Counted from the first letter of the stretch, positions 1-12,810 are shown. The stretch: 64,000 nt of DNA from Patiria miniata (GCF_015706575.1 NW_024037074.1:29811334-29875333), one strand, 5' to 3'. Notes: generated from the sequence alone by a model not told the origin. Translations and numbers: made by a program.

Positions 1-2174
1 GGAAATTAATTGCCTTCAAAAATAGTGTGTTATGAAAGTGTTTGGAATCAATAAGTGTGAATAGATCTCTTCTCTCTGTGTAACTTTTTTCTCTATACTT
101 CCCTTTGTAGCTCGCACCTTGAGCACCTCGAATGACCTTGAGTGGACTTGCGATGGGCTGTGCTCATGAACATTGTATTAAATCGTTAGCAACTAGGTTT
201 TTACAAGAATTATACTCAAGTGATTTACAATTACAAAAAAATCTACTTAAAATACTATACAAAAGATCTACTTAAAATATGCCAAGTAAAAAAATAAGGA
301 AAACATTGATTGAATAATGAAATTTGAAATATTCTGGGTCATGTGGTGCAATTCATAATGCGCAATTTGAAAAAAATAATAATAATTGGTATTTGGGCGT
401 GTCTCCGCCCATCTTATGAAAAGCCTTCAACCCCTTATCCGGAAACACACCTTTTCAATTAATAGAAGTTAGGAAGAGAGACATTTCATTGGGAAATAAG
501 TATTGAGTCCGATGACATGTTTCACAGGACAAATGCTGGCATTGTGAGCATGCGTGAATCCAGAGGGCAAGATATTACTACAAAACGTAGACAGCTATAA
601 AGAGAACGTACGCAATCCGCAGCGATACGCACACCGATCCGTGACTATCGGCGCATCTGAACGTTCAACCAAAACGATTGAACTCGTTAATGTGAATAAC
701 GTTTACACATTACCGTTACATTGATACGTTGATTTATTTAAACTTTGACCTTTTAAGCTGATCGTCAGATGCCTGGTCAGATTTTTAATCAATTTGATGT
801 ACAGATAAAACAGTGACAAGAATGCTAGGTGTATAATAGTGAAATATCAATGTATGTTTGACAGTTAATGTAATATTTGCCCTATCCACACAAGGTATTA
901 CATTTTCTAATGACAATTTTTCTATTTAACATCTGGGGCCATTCAAAATGTTCAATGTTCTTAAATTTTGATTATTTTTCCAAATTGTGGGTGGGTCAAG
1001 GTAAATAATTGAAAATCCAAATTCACTTTTCACTAAGAAAAACAAAGCAAAAACAAAACTAGATTTTCTGACTTGCCCGTGCTACGCACGAGCGTTCTGA
1101 TTCACATTTCTTTTCCAACTTCGTCCGCATTTACAAATAATGACCTCTGTACATTAAGTAGCGCCTGCAAGCACTACATGCATGTAACGCATCATGAACA
1201 AGTATTAATGCGGCATTCCCACGACGATTAAAGTGGCCGCCATCATGGATGTATGCTAGACACCGGCAGATCCTCGCGAAATACCGGCAGATCCAGCACA
1301 CATTTTTGTTCCCGTAATGGAACGGGGTCCGAAACTACACAGTTTTACTATTGTTTGGTGTTATGGCCTGGAAATAGTTTGTTTTTTTCCCAAACAGGTT
1401 TTTCAGGTGAGGCATTTAGTTTTGGTGGTTAGAGATTATCTCCATTGTCCCCATGTCATCCCTTTTTAAACCTTTTTGAATGAGTAGTTCACTTATTTTT
1501 TTTTTTGTAATGTGGTGGCAGGACGGAACTCTTTCTAAAAACTTCACTGCTGACGATGCACACACATTTTTTTAGCACCGGACTGCAACACACATACCTA
1601 ATCCAACTATCAGCGATGAAGCACAATTTCTCAGGGCACCATGGCAACAGGGGGAGCAGCGCTTAGCCATCACTGAACTGGACACACAATGTGCATGGAC
1701 ACACAATGTGCAGGGATATGCATTGTGCATGGACACATGTACATGTATAAGTATATTTGTATGCAAGTGCATGTAGGCCTACATGTTCATGAATTTAATC
1801 TGTAATGACAAAACAATTTTTATAAATCGAAAATAGGGCGGGTGGGTCAAGAACATTTGGAATAAAATTCAAATTTAAAAACATTAAAAAGTTTGAATGG
1901 CCGCCAATAGGTATGATGAAACAAATAATTAAAGACACATACAGACTTGCAGTGCTAATTAAGCACCAAAAACCCTTCGCGAATCTAATGCCGTTAAATG
2001 GATCTACGAATGCGCTAATAACAGTACAAATGTTACATATGTTACAACAGTTACATATGCATGTAAACTAATTTATGTTATATCGAAATTTCTATTTTAC
2101 AATTACTTGGAGCGATTGAAAATTCGGCAATGCGTGTGATTCCCTGCATAATTGTATGCGTGGTTAATGTTAGT
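1..2174. other. 3' flank of C1q-1, no gene seen
   Basis: I see no coding gene here. The stretch is diverged repeat-unit DNA. Positions about 330-480 and 740-890 resemble 37080-37330 and 37510-37670 downstream of C1q-3, and the last part also resembles 19125-19200 downstream of C1q-2. This marks it as the 3' flank of the ancestral duplication unit. The short open frames here have no recognisable domains and low-complexity composition. Confidence 0.55.
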
Positions 2175-3005
2175 CTATTCGGGGTAAAGGAGGAAGCCAC
2201 TGAATGAGGTGTAGTGCTTGGTGAATCCACCAAGCACCCTACCGTATATAGTCAGATACACCGTGTCTGCTCGCTGCAGAACCAACACCGCGCTTCCAGA
2301 CATTTGCTCATGGTGACTTCTATCATAGCTTTGGCCAGAGGCAACCCAGTCGTTATTTTTTCGAAGATGAATGTGTGCAATTGTCGCGTCATTAAGTTTG
2401 CACATAGAAAACATGAACACGTAGGTGCCCGGCACAGTACAGGTAAATGTGCCAGTCTCGAGATCGAAGCTGGTACCCGGCAAAAGCGTCTCGGTCTCCT
2501 GGAATGGTAAACGGGTGTCGTGACTCGTAGAGGTATCCGAGGCGCTCGTCCTCACCACGGTAAATGCTACCCGCTCGTTGGAGTCGTCTGGTGTCTCCCC
2601 TGGCTCACCCTTCTGACCTTTGAAACCAGTTTCCCCGGTTGTTCCAACTAAACCAGGGGGACCTCTCGGACCTATCTTTCCAGGTAGGCCAATCCCATCG
2701 TCACCTTTAGACCCAATGTTCCCAGGCGCTCCCCGCTCACCCATAGGGCCAATCTCACCCTTTTGACCTTGTTGACCTGCAACGCCCTTTGACCCCGGCT
2801 GACCGTACGGCCCCATCTGGCCTGCTGGTCCAGGCAGACCTGGTATGCCGGGTATGGCAGCAAGTCCCTGGCAGCACTGCTGACACACCTGAGACGCAGG
2901 ACCATCACCGTCCAAGGGAACCGGCCCAGTAACGGAAGCTCGGAGCTTGACAGAGTTACCCAGAAGGAGTGCGATTGAAAGAGCGGTTGTCACGCAAATC
3001 TTCAT
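2175..3005 (-). CDS. C1q-1: secreted collagen-like C1q-domain protein, 276 aa
   Basis: Probably a secreted oligomeric recognition protein of the C1q/CTRP type. Residues 1-23 form a signal peptide ([18 protein letters not shown]). A cysteine cluster CQQCC (C41, C44, C45) precedes the collagen part and probably forms inter-chain disulfides. Gly-X-Y repeats run over about residues 53-137 (28 triplets with one short GI step). The C1q head covers about 146-276 with the LLPGTSFDLETGTFTCTVPG motif and the typical end SFSGFLLYPE. The open frame extends 41 codons upstream, but CTTTACAG sits directly before this ATG, so that extension is intron and Met at 3005 is the start. Leader exons are proposed at 4699-4760 and about 7404-7487. 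Ligand specificity cannot be inferred. The domain calls are clear; complement function is a family-level inference. Confidence 0.93.
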   Translation of the reverse strand: MKICVTTALSIALLLGNSVKLRASVTGPVPLDGDGPASQVCQQCCQGLAAIPGIPGLPGPAGQMGPYGQPGSKGVAGQQGQKGEIGPMGERGAPGNIGSKGDDGIGLPGKIGPRGPPGLVGTTGETGFKGQKGEPGETPDDSNERVAFTVVRTSASDTSTSHDTRLPFQETETLLPGTSFDLETGTFTCTVPGTYVFMFSMCKLNDATIAHIHLRKNNDWVASGQSYDRSHHEQMSGSAVLVLQRADTVYLTIYGRVLGGFTKHYTSFSGFLLYPE

Positions 3006-4698
3006 CTGTAAAGGAACAAAAAACATAAAAAGGAAATACATAAATATGGAAACAAATGGGGCAAGCTTCGAGAAAAATGTTGAGGTCAGAGAAACTGTGG
3101 AAATCACATCAGAGTAAGACTTTTGCAAACTTGACGTTTAAATAAAAAAAAATCATTACACATTTACCATGTGAAGTATTTGAAGATTTTATATCCTCAA
3201 TCTTAAATCTGATCAAGTTCGACAAGCTTCTCTTTAAACTTCTCATTGAATGCAATTCATTGCTCGTAGACAACATTTGATGTATTGAAGACTTTAGTGT
3301 AAACGCCACATATTCTATGACGAATCCGTCCTTTGACAGATTCGAGTGACGGATCTGCCTTTCTGAAATGAATGATTTCGTCGAAGTCTAAATTGAGAGT
3401 GTTATACCACAAAACCACAATACCACGGGACAGCGAGGGGGGCATTTTCCCATTCTATTTTTCATACGCAACTGCCACTTTCCTTCAAATTTGGCAGGAA
3501 TGTTTTATGGCCAATAATCTACCAAAATGGTAGCTCTAAGGCAACCACGGAAAAGCAATGTAATACTTATCTGGGCTATTTCTAGTCAAAATGGTATTTG
3601 GCCAAATGTCTACATTGTGTTTAATTTATCAAAATACCTTCAGATTTGGAACAAACAGTGCATAGACCATTATCAATCAAACTAAACAAAACGTTGGCAT
3701 GGACATTTACCGGAAGAGGACGTTGTATTACTCTCACTTTTTTTGTGGTAAGATCGTCATTGTTTGTAATTTTTCCTAGATTTGATTTTGTTTTTACCAA
3801 AAATGATTGATATTGTGATTTTTTCAATGCTTCTCATTTAATTTGTTCATGAGGGAACAATCGAAAAAGTACCCCGGAGGTGAAAATTAAAAGCCGCGTT
3901 TTGCTCCAATGGAGACCATTTTTGGATTCCCCACATGCATTGTAGTCCATGACGTGACCATGAATATTTGTCTTAAGTAAATATTTGATAGGTTTAGGCA
4001 AAGAAATCATGGATTGACTGAAACATTGCTTATTTCAAAGTTTTGTATTAAAAAAATAAGAAAGGTTGATGATCACTAATGTTTTAAATCGGTTGAAATA
4101 TGGTAGCCACGCACATTCTACAGATTTTCTTTTGACACCATATTGATCCCCGGTAAAAGTTAGGAAAAGACTCCAAAATTTCATGCTGATGGCCAAAACA
4201 TTCCAAAACTATTATAAGACGTTTCATAGGAGGGCACATTTTGCACCTGTCCTGACATGGTCGTTATAACTTCAAACAGTTTTGTAAGTAAATTTGGCAA
4301 AAAAATATCAGGCGCGCTGCTATAATGGGTCAAGGGCAGGGGGATCCCTCTATTCTCTAAAGGTATAACTTTTAAATATATTTTTGTTTTTAAACTTCGT
4401 TTTCTGTTCTAAATTAAAAGACATCAAATCAAATGTTAGGAATAAACAGAGCTCTATTGACCTTAATGAACAAAGTGGGGCGTTATATACGACGCCATTC
4501 GGTGTATAAACAGACGTGTGTCAATTGTCGTCAGTATTCATATTGCTTTAGCTTAAAATCACATTGTTACAATCTGGTATTGATGAAAACACATCAGCAA
4601 ACTTTTTTTGTCTAGTATTTGAGCCCAGAAGATGGTGTCATTTCAGTGTCTTCAATCGCCCGAATATATATCCTAGGTTGGCGTTGACAGAAACTCAC
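3006..4698 (-). other. intron 2 of C1q-1
   Basis: The interval between the CDS acceptor (TTTACAG abutting the ATG) and the donor of exon 2 (AAG|GTGAGT on the minus strand). I see no gene in it. A guanine run lies just upstream of exon 2, at about 4911-4939. The exons and the introns are predicted from splice signals and from conservation among four gene copies; no transcript was available. Confidence 0.7.
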
Positions 4699-4760
4699 CT
4701 TGATGTAATTTTTTGAAGTCTGTCACGAATGATATCCTCACCACTCGAGCAATTTGCAGG
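4699..4760 (-). other. C1q-1 non-coding leader exon 2
   Basis: A 62-bp exon predicted on the minus strand between an acceptor ending TATTTTTCAG and a donor AAG|GTGAGT. It contains no ATG. The core with CTCGAG and the GAGGAT step recurs at 22723-22786, 40689-40751 and 53627-53689, each time upstream of a C1q gene, while the DNA around it is much less alike. That pattern supports an exon retained in every copy. Confidence 0.75.
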
Positions 4761-7403
4761 CTGAAAAATAATATCAACAGTCATTGAACATTCGCTCAGG
4801 GATAACTTGGGGGCTGTCGGGGCAGGCAGGCAAAGCTGCGTTTCACTTATAAGACAACGAGAAGATAAATTAATCTGATATTCTCTTTGGTGTAATGTAA
4901 TATTTTGTTCGGGGGGGGGGCATGGGGAGGGGGGGGGGTTACTTAATACGTTCACCAATTGCCAAGACTGGACTTGGGCATGAGTAACATTCATACCTTT
5001 GTTGACTATTGATTTGTTTTGTTTTTTTCGACGTCAACTAGGTTATCACCAAAAGAAATTCTTGAAAAATATGAAAGATTCTCTGCTCGGGCTCTCCAAC
5101 GCAAACTTTTTTTTTCTGTTTTTCTAAAAAAAAAGAGAAAATATTGTTATGTAACACACTTTTTACTTGGAGTTGCTTTGGCGCATTTCCAGCACAAAAC
5201 GTCGGCCTGAATTATGTGGATGAGATATAATCGGCCTCAAAAAATTCAATTCACAATTTGAACACTAATTTTTTACTCAATATTTTAATGTGTTCGATGT
5301 CTCATTCAAAAGTGAAAAACAAAAGGTAAATTTGGTGGAACTTGCAGAATAGGAGAGAACCGTTCACGCGATATAAAGAATGGTTATTAATTCAAACGTG
5401 TTTGAATTTGAATTCGTAGCGGTCACAGTGAGCATAACTACTCTGCAATTAAATGGGAAACTGTTCTTATACCAGGGAAGTATTGGCGAACATATTACAG
5501 GTAAACTACGGTAGTCAAGTTATAGCCGTTAGAAGAAAACTGTTATATTCCGGATTTAAAATCAGCGAGCTGGTTTTAACTATTAACACCAGTCACCATC
5601 TGTTTCACAACAAAGTGAGTCTCAAAATATCTGTAGGATTTGTGAAAATCTTTTCCAACTTTAAAACTAGAACAAAATCAAAGTATCAAGACACAAACAA
5701 ATATGGCTTTTTCGAGGACATCAGAGCATTAGGGCAGATTTTGAAGAAACATCTATTCTATACATGATTTGAATCCTCCTGGATAAAACAAATTGCACTT
5801 GAAAAAAAAAAATAAACTGTGCCTCATCAATTATAATAAATCCAGAATAAAGTGTGAACTAGCCATAGGCCTAACACAGTTCAACATCAAGTGTACAAAT
5901 GGTACTGAATTACCCAATTGTAAATAACACAAAATAAGGCATACATTTTCATTCTGAATTATTTGTAAACGTTGATCGTGTTGCGGCTATTTTCGATTTA
6001 AAAATGGCTGCCATTTCGGACTTAATTTGTATCAAAACTTCGGACCAGAGTGTAAAACACTCTCTGTCGGGGCGAACTGTGATTTGGATTGATTATTTCC
6101 AGTGAACAATACAGCGGCCTGAATGGATTCACTCCAAAGTTTACAATTTTTTTTTTCTCACAAACAGGATTCTATTTTTTTTTTCAGAAAAAAAGAAGAA
6201 GTTTAATCAGTGCAAGTTCATTTGCAAATGACCGGAAAAGTAACTACCGGTTTCAAAAACAATGTACAACAAATAATTTCTCACAAATAGGATTCTATGA
6301 TTGTTTTTTTTATCTTTAGAAAAAAAAACAATTTTAAGCAGTGCAAGCTTATTTGCAAATGCCCGGAAAAGTAACTACCGGTTTAAAAAAAAAAAACAAT
6401 TATCATATTGCGGCCATCTTGAGTTTTTCCCTTTTAAATCAACGTAAACAAAGCGAGGCCGGAGGAAAAATCGTCTGGTTCCTTTTTGCGCACAATTATT
6501 ATCATTCAGTACTGTTATTGGAAACAGGGAACATGACTTAAATGGTGGCAGCATGATAAAGGTCTATGACAGAAACTCAATGATCAAAAAGGAAGATAGG
6601 ACTTAAATCTAATACCCTGCCGAAAATTGTATAAAAACCTTAACATGGAATGGGTTTTCAAAATAATGTCCCCGCGGGCACACTGTTTTACGTGTGTTGT
6701 AACGGAATCCTTTTTTCCAGACCAAAACATTTTTTCTCATCGTGTATATTATCCACTGGGCTAAAACTTTAACAGGTAGGTTGTTATGCACCCTAGTTCA
6801 TATTCTATGGAATTTGGTTGCATCTAACAAAATAGCAATGAAGAAAAATGATCCTATATTCCTCTAAAATTGCTTGAACTTTTGTTGTATGAATCACAAT
6901 GAGCTTACATTTTCTTCATTGATAAGAGAGTCGACCTCACACCATCAAGGAAGTAGAGGCGGTAATATTACAGGTGGACTACCATAATCAAGTTACAGTC
7001 GTAAAAACAAATATTATTTTGGTATGAGAAATTAGGGTGCTGGTTTGACTATTAGCGTCAGCCACCATCTGTCTGTCAACCGAATGTGTATTAAAATCTT
7101 CAGGAATTGTGAACATCTGTACAACCACTCAACATTCCAAATTTTAATCAAAATACCACTATCGTTGTTCGTAAAAAAGAAGAAGAAAAAAAATCAACAG
7201 AATCTCAGTGGCATGCTGAGTGGAACCCTACATGTAAACATGACTTAATTCATGCGAGAGCTTGCGCTTCAATTCTTTTAGGGAGTCAGTACAGCAGAAG
7301 GCCTGCATAAGCAATATGTAGAAACATCAACTGCATCAACTGATTTGTAGAAATGAATCCCAGCGAGAACAATAAAAGTAAAACAATTGTTTGTAAAACT
7401 CAC
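4761..7403 (-). other. intron 1 of C1q-1, repeat-rich
   Basis: No coding gene seen. Two diverged copies of an intronic repeat lie at about 5480-5660 and 6940-7110; the same sequence recurs at about 26330-26470, 41535-41700, 52160-52220 and 54660-54800, always in intron 1 or next to exon 2. A separate tandem duplication of roughly 118 bp lies at about 6150-6390, with a copy at 53870-54115, so it predates the unit duplication. Confidence 0.6.
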
Positions 7404-7487
7404 CTGGCAAATCTCGTTCTTGTTGTTCTCACAGTTAGGTCTCTCTCGGCCTGTCTTCAGAGGCTGAAGAGGAGCTACGGTTGCCTG
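7404..7487 (-). other. C1q-1 non-coding leader exon 1
   Basis: Predicted first exon. Its 3' end is fixed by CGAGATTTGCCAG|GTGAGT on the minus strand, a junction conserved in four gene copies. Its 5' end is only estimated, about 25-30 bp downstream of the TATA-like box. No ATG occurs in the exon, so it is leader sequence only. Confidence 0.7.
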
Positions 7488-7900
7488 TGAGGGGAAAAGC
7501 GGGCGCTCGTGCCTTAAATATTACCATCGATTTCCTGAGCAGTGACTTGGGAAAATGGCCCGGTTTGTGATTGGTCCCTGCGCACTGTCAATAACACACC
7601 ACTGACTCGCTTCATATTAATGAGACGGATGTTATAAGTTGATGTGGTCCAGGCTATATAGTCACTATACAAACTTAGATCACCGTCACTGAAATAGTCG
7701 CATCGTATTGGCAGATATCGTATGGATGTCGGTGACACATCAAAAACACTTGATTTGTGATTGACACACACAGCCTGTCAATCACAGACCATTCACTTGT
7801 GGTCACCGACTTGTTGGGTGACTAACTTCAATTGATGGATAGAGAAGTGACGTACATCGGCTGTGATTCATTCAATGAGTAGTTTGCACTTCAGTCTGTT
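7488..7900 (-). promoter_or_regulatory. C1q-1 promoter
   Basis: A TATA-like box (TAATATTTAAGG on the minus strand, 7512-7523) is followed upstream by a CCAAT box (ATTGG on the plus strand near 7571), repeated GTGATTGAC/GTCAATCAC motifs at about 7755-7785, a repeated GTCGGTGAC-type motif and a CRE-like GTGACGTAC near 7848. The same ordered set is found at 27536-27960, 42763-43190 and 55209-55640. Conservation over about 400 bp while more distant DNA differs suggests functional control sequence; which factors bind is not known. Confidence 0.75.
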
Positions 7901-9719
7901 AAATTGTGAGGATATATATTCGGGATTTTATGAGGAATTAAATCTTAGGAAAGCCAGCGGTAAAACTAGGGTTTAACTTGGGGGGGGGGGGGGTAGTGAA
8001 AACCCGGGATGTTTTTGTTCTTCAAATGGTGCATTTAATACCTTCAACTGAAACGTATTATTACAACAGTGCATTTCCACATAAGGATTTTAAAATGTGC
8101 GGGGGGGGGGATGGGTGGAAGGGCGGGCACAGGCTTCCAATGGAGGAGGATGGGAACAACATGTCCCCTGTGTCCCCCATAGTTGTGCGCCTGGGTAAGG
8201 CTTTGCTATTTAATTGAGACTTGAAGGAAATAAAATAAATACGAGTTGGAAGAAAGTTAAATGAACTTCGATAAACTGTACGCATCATAGCCGGTCTGCG
8301 TATCACTGCGGCCCTCTTACAGTGGAAGTGTGTTTTTGAGCTTGTGTATTTCTAAGTCCGAATAATCAGTCCCAAAAATGTAAGAATGTATGACCGGTGA
8401 TGATGAACCTTAAAACCACCCATTCACGAGCTAAAATAAAGACACAGTTCAGCAATAACATGTACAATATTTCAAGATAAATACCCCCTCTCTCGATATA
8501 AACAAAAAAAAGTATGTATGGTTTGAGCAGATTTCCGGTGTTTGTTATTGTATGACTTCCGCATAACGATTCATTCTGAACTAGGTTTGGTGATAACCGG
8601 ACAAATAAATCACACTAGAATGTGCAATTTTATAACGACTCTCAATCGTCGCAATAACGACTCTCAATCGTCGCAAAGCCTTGCGACGATGGGGGTCGGG
8701 TGGTAGTTAAATGACCACACGCCCCCCGCCCAACCCGGCGGGGAAAAAAGATAATGACAAAGCTACTGATCTAATTAGGGCCTAAAATTAATGGCCATGT
8801 TCCCAAGCCGGGGCCGAAGCCTAGGTTTACAAAACGCTCGAAGTCACAAGACCCAAAATGGTGTTTTTAAACTCCGGCTAAGTTCCATTTCGGCTTCGGT
8901 TATGCGGTTTTGCAATGAGCATGGATATGGAAAAGAGTCGGGATTTGAAAAAGTCACGCTCTCGGCGTTTATATAGTCTTCGTTAAAAAAACGCCTGGCT
9001 GTTTCAAAACTCGGTCAAATACCGGCGCGAGTCAGGTTGACCTTGTGAAAAGGCTACAGTTAGGCCATTGATTTTGACAAGCAGAGCAACTTCCTTATTA
9101 TTATTTGGGGAACCGCCAACTTGGAAAATGAGAAAACCTGGGGGTGGGGAGAGTGCTGGGTGGGGATGGACGCTACCTGACTATTGAGGGCACTGTGTAT
9201 GATGCATGTACATAGTGACGCGTACGTATATACTGTTAATGCTTGAAATAAAGAATGTAAGGCAAACAAAAACAAAACAATAAACATGTTAATGGCTGTC
9301 TTATTCGAAATCCGGTCAGTGAATAAATATAAATTATCATATCGGCAAAAACAAAGCAAAAAAACTAATGTGAATGTGATAGGTGCAGAAAATCATATGT
9401 TAATAGTCAATGACGAAAATAATAGAAACATAATAAATATAAGTAATTGAGCAGATTTTCTTTTACATGTGCAGCGTTTCTTAACAAAATGTAGTAAGAA
9501 AACAACATTTTTTTTCTGAGGAAACTATATATATATTTATATTAAACACCATGTGATGATGGAGTTTCTTTAATCAAAACAAGGTTTTTGTTTCGTGATT
9601 TGGACCTTTTGTTTAAAAATTACGTATGCAAAGCCCGTAAAGACTGTCAAAATCCTGGAACGATTGCGTCACTTACATTTATGAGCTTCACGTACTCGCC
9701 AGCATTCACAATACCATAA
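7901..9719. other. conserved upstream block of C1q-1, no gene
   Basis: The four units share this upstream DNA (compare 27960-29570, 43190-44790 and 55640-56640). It holds guanine runs at 7980-7993 and 8101-8110 and a 22-bp duplication with a perfect hairpin at about 8635-8690. The C1q-4 unit lacks the counterpart of about 8245-9025, joining GTTAAAT directly to GCGAGTCAGG-like sequence. No coding potential is evident. Confidence 0.55.
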
Positions 9720-10196
9720 GTTGGGTCTAAAATATAAGTTCCGTTACCAGTCTCTGGCTAGGATGGTTTGACGATGGATTTGACTTCTATGGACCATTTA
9801 TAAAGACATAAGCCCCCAGTTCCTTCCCAAAAATCCCGGCATTTTCCGCTAGGATGCCAAATCCAAGATGGCCGCCGGAGCGCCTTCTTGAAAAAGTAAA
9901 TTTTGAACCAGAGCACCTTAAATAAAATATGAAGACACTTTTTTCAGGTAAGTCCACCATGAAGATTCCGATTCCGACATCAGTTTGACGCTATGATATC
10001 CTTTTGACCCAGAAATCCAAGATGGTCTCCATTCGATAGCGCAAAAACATAACTTTTGAACGGGAGCACCTGGGATCACGTATGAACACAATATTTTGGC
10101 AAAATCACTGCGCTGATGCAATTTAAGAGGGTCCTAGACCCATCCAGCATAAAAGAAGCGAGACCATCCAGCATAAAGGGAGTTTTTGGACACAAC
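9720..10196. mobile_element. hAT-like non-autonomous element, 477 bp
   Basis: The ends are inverted: GTTGGGTCTAAAA on the left and the complement of GTTGTGTCCAAAA on the right. The flanks TACCATAA (left) and TACATAAA (right) look like a slightly decayed 8-bp target duplication. The related unit at about 56680 has an uninterrupted site (TACTATAAA), showing that this is an insertion. The interior has two diverged copies of a segment with AAATCCAAGATGG and GGAGCACC, and no transposase frame. Confidence 0.7.
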
Positions 10197-11902
10197 TACA
10201 TAAATGGAAATTGAGCCAATGATTGATCCATTGCCCAGTTTTTCCTTTGGTTGTGGGGAATGCAATATGTGAAGTCCCTTGGTGGGTTGTTCCTTGGAAC
10301 ATATCTCCTGACACTCTGTGTGTGTGTTTACGTTTCCATCCATTGGATTATAGCTTCATACCCATGATGATGTCCCGAAGGAATCTGTCTGGGCGATTTG
10401 TTAATAACCATTGGCAATACGGCATTCTACTTGGAAGATTCTTCTTCGTGGAGAACACTCCTCCTCTGCATGACGTAGGGGTGCTGAATCCAGTCATGTG
10501 ATCTGGTAAAGGTTACTGTGCTAATATTAGGCAGCGTATATACGAATTACGCCTAGCATTCATCACTGGATCAGTTAAAAGGGCCTGAAGCAACAAACCA
10601 AACTTGTGTTCTTGCACTTCTTAGTCTACCGCTGTTTCCATGGCTTCTGTTGAGACTTGTACCATATCCCAAGTATGTTATCAGCATAACTCCTAACGTT
10701 GTTCTGCTTGATACTCTGGAATGAGGGAATTGCAATGTAAACTGCCAAAATGATGCCTTTCCTTGGACGCTAGATAATCTGAAAAGTCGCACAACTTAAT
10801 TGGAATTCAAGTCCTTTTATTAATTAAACCGCGTCTCTGGACTGGGGTGTCCAAATGAGATGGGATATTGTGTAGAGTATTACCTATGCCTTTAAAACCC
10901 ATAGGCAAGTTTTGCACACCAAAACAAGAGTGCTAGTATTTGTAATATTTGTGGATTGACTGCTCTATATTTACTTTTTTTTAAGTTAGAGAGCAATACT
11001 AACAATTAATAATATTATACATATAAGTAAATAAACATTTTTGTTTAAAATTAAATTCTCATTAAATTAAATTAAACTAAATTAAAGTCATCAATATCCA
11101 ATAATAATATTTATTAGAAAGATTAACATAAGTAAATGAGTTGGTCTTAATTAAGTTACGTTCTGATATTTAAATAACAAAAGGAAAACTTGCGCACCAA
11201 ACATGGCAGGTACATTTAACATTCAATCCCGAAAAAGAGATATTTCTAAAATGAACATGTTTTGTTGCATTTTTTTATCTGTAAAATTGCCAAGAACATA
11301 TTAACTTGGCACCTCCTTGTTGCCCACAGACTTCCCTGAGTACGGACTCTGCCCTAATTCAGGCGCGAACCGCGGGTTACTGTTTAATTATTGATGCATC
11401 CGTTTTGTATTTACTATTTTGACGATTATTTACTATTTTGATGATAAGTATTTTGTTCATTCGTTCTTTTGTACTCCGTACATTGATTCCGTTGAGGCAC
11501 AAAAGACCGCTTGTTACCTGATCTTCGCCGAAAGCAGAATCAATCTTCGAAATACAAATAATTCTTAAATACATAAAGGATTGCAAGTCAATCAATATCT
11601 GGTCATTATGTTTCCAAAATCAACAAAATAATGACCGACGAGCAATACCAATGAAACCAAAGGATATTACATCCTAACTGTGAATGAATATGTTATAATT
11701 TATGGAAAAGAATGAGGTAAAATATAAAAAGATCGTTACCTGTTCACAAACGAAGAGAGTGGTGTTTATTCTTGGTCTTCGACCAAAAATAACAAACAAA
11801 AAAAACATGAAAAACAGCGGAAAGCGCGCGAAGTGGTTTACACAACTGAGAGGGTGCTCGTCAATTTAAATAGCAGAAAACGATTACGTAATTGGCATTA
11901 TA
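10197..11902. other. unit DNA upstream of C1q-1, no gene
   Basis: Collinear with about 56680-59030 of the C1q-4 unit, apart from a Harbinger-like MITE (57060-57415) and an unassigned extra stretch of about 280 bp near 57595-57875 in that unit. Stop codons are frequent, and no known domain or RNA gene was recognised. Confidence 0.5.
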
Positions 11903-12375
11903 AGGTGCAGACCAGTAAATCGGTCCGAAATTGCCTACGCCGGCCAAATCACGATTTGCATGCCCTCAAAATCTTCAGTATTTGAGCATGCTGTGGGCCA
12001 TGAACTTGAGGGTTTGTAAAAACTATGGGTGGAAGCCGTGCACAGGACTGGGAGCTTGCAGTTCTGTGTAATTTGGATGTAATTAGGACCCTAAAAGCGC
12101 TCTATTTTGCAATGGAGTGTAGGCATCGTTGTTCAAAATGGCGATGGGATTCAGGACTATTTTCAGGGGTGATCATCTTCAGATGGAAATTTCTCATAAA
12201 AGTCATCAGTTAACCCCCCGAAAATTGAAAAGAAAATGAAAGATGATGAAATAAGCTTTAATTTGATGACGGTGTCTCGAACACCTTGCAGATTTGTGAG
12301 TATTTTCCCCGAATTTCTGTAGTGGGAGCATTTACCATTGGGGTCTATGGAAGTTTATTTACTGGTCTGCTACCT
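11903..12375. mobile_element. inverted-repeat MITE, copy 1 (473 bp)
   Basis: Begins AGGTGCAGACCAGTAAAT and ends with the complement of AGGTAGCAGACCAGTAAAT, so the terminal inverted repeats are about 18 bp. A nearly identical direct copy is at 12811-13281. ATA lies on both sides and may be part of the target duplication. No transposase is present; the superfamily is not assigned. Confidence 0.75.
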
Positions 12376-12810
12376 ATAATTTCAAAATGGCGCCTTCCAT
12401 CGTTTGTTGTCAAATGTTTGCGCAGGCGCTTTACATTCCACGACAGTGTTTTTTTTTTCCAGGGGGGCGGAACCTGGGGGGGGGGGCAGCGTTTCAAAAG
12501 GGGTCAGCAATGGCGGTTCCGCAACAAATGCGCCCAAAATCTGAATGGGGCCGATGGACCGTCGTCCGATCACAGCAATTTCGAGCGAACAAGGGGGGGG
12601 GGGGGTAATTTGGGGTCGGAAGGAGCAAAAACTCAATTAACTCCCGTTGGAGGCGCCCTACAGCAAGGTAGCCGCAAACAGAGGGTTTGTTTTCAGGCAA
12701 AAAATCGCAGTCAGAAATTTTGTTGTCGCATTTTTTTAATGAAATATGAGTCATCCACCCTTCCACGTGCAAGTGGTTTGGGACAAATTTTCTAAACCTC
12801 GCTTCTTTAT
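12376..12810. other. spacer between two identical MITEs
   Basis: A 435-bp unique segment with two guanine-rich tracts (about 12462-12487 and 12592-12605). It is missing from the C1q-4 unit together with both flanking MITEs. Its open frames cross guanine runs and resemble no known protein, so I do not call a gene. Confidence 0.55.

Noticed and set aside
110-180. CTTGAGCACCTCGAATGACC-type sequence resembling a dispersed repeat
   Set aside because: Too short and without a second copy or recognisable ends in the window.
2214-2510. Plus-strand frames opposite the C1q genes (also 39044-39283 and 51064-51330)
   Set aside because: Shadow frames of the C1q coding exon; the supported gene is on the minus strand.
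3006-3128. Extension of C1q-1 to an upstream Met (317 aa), and the same for C1q-3 (285 aa)
   Set aside because: A splice acceptor directly precedes the conserved ATG, the extra residues differ between copies, and they would hide the signal peptide.
12286-12795. 169-aa open frame
   Set aside because: Runs across a MITE end and two guanine runs, and is absent from the partner unit; no known domain.
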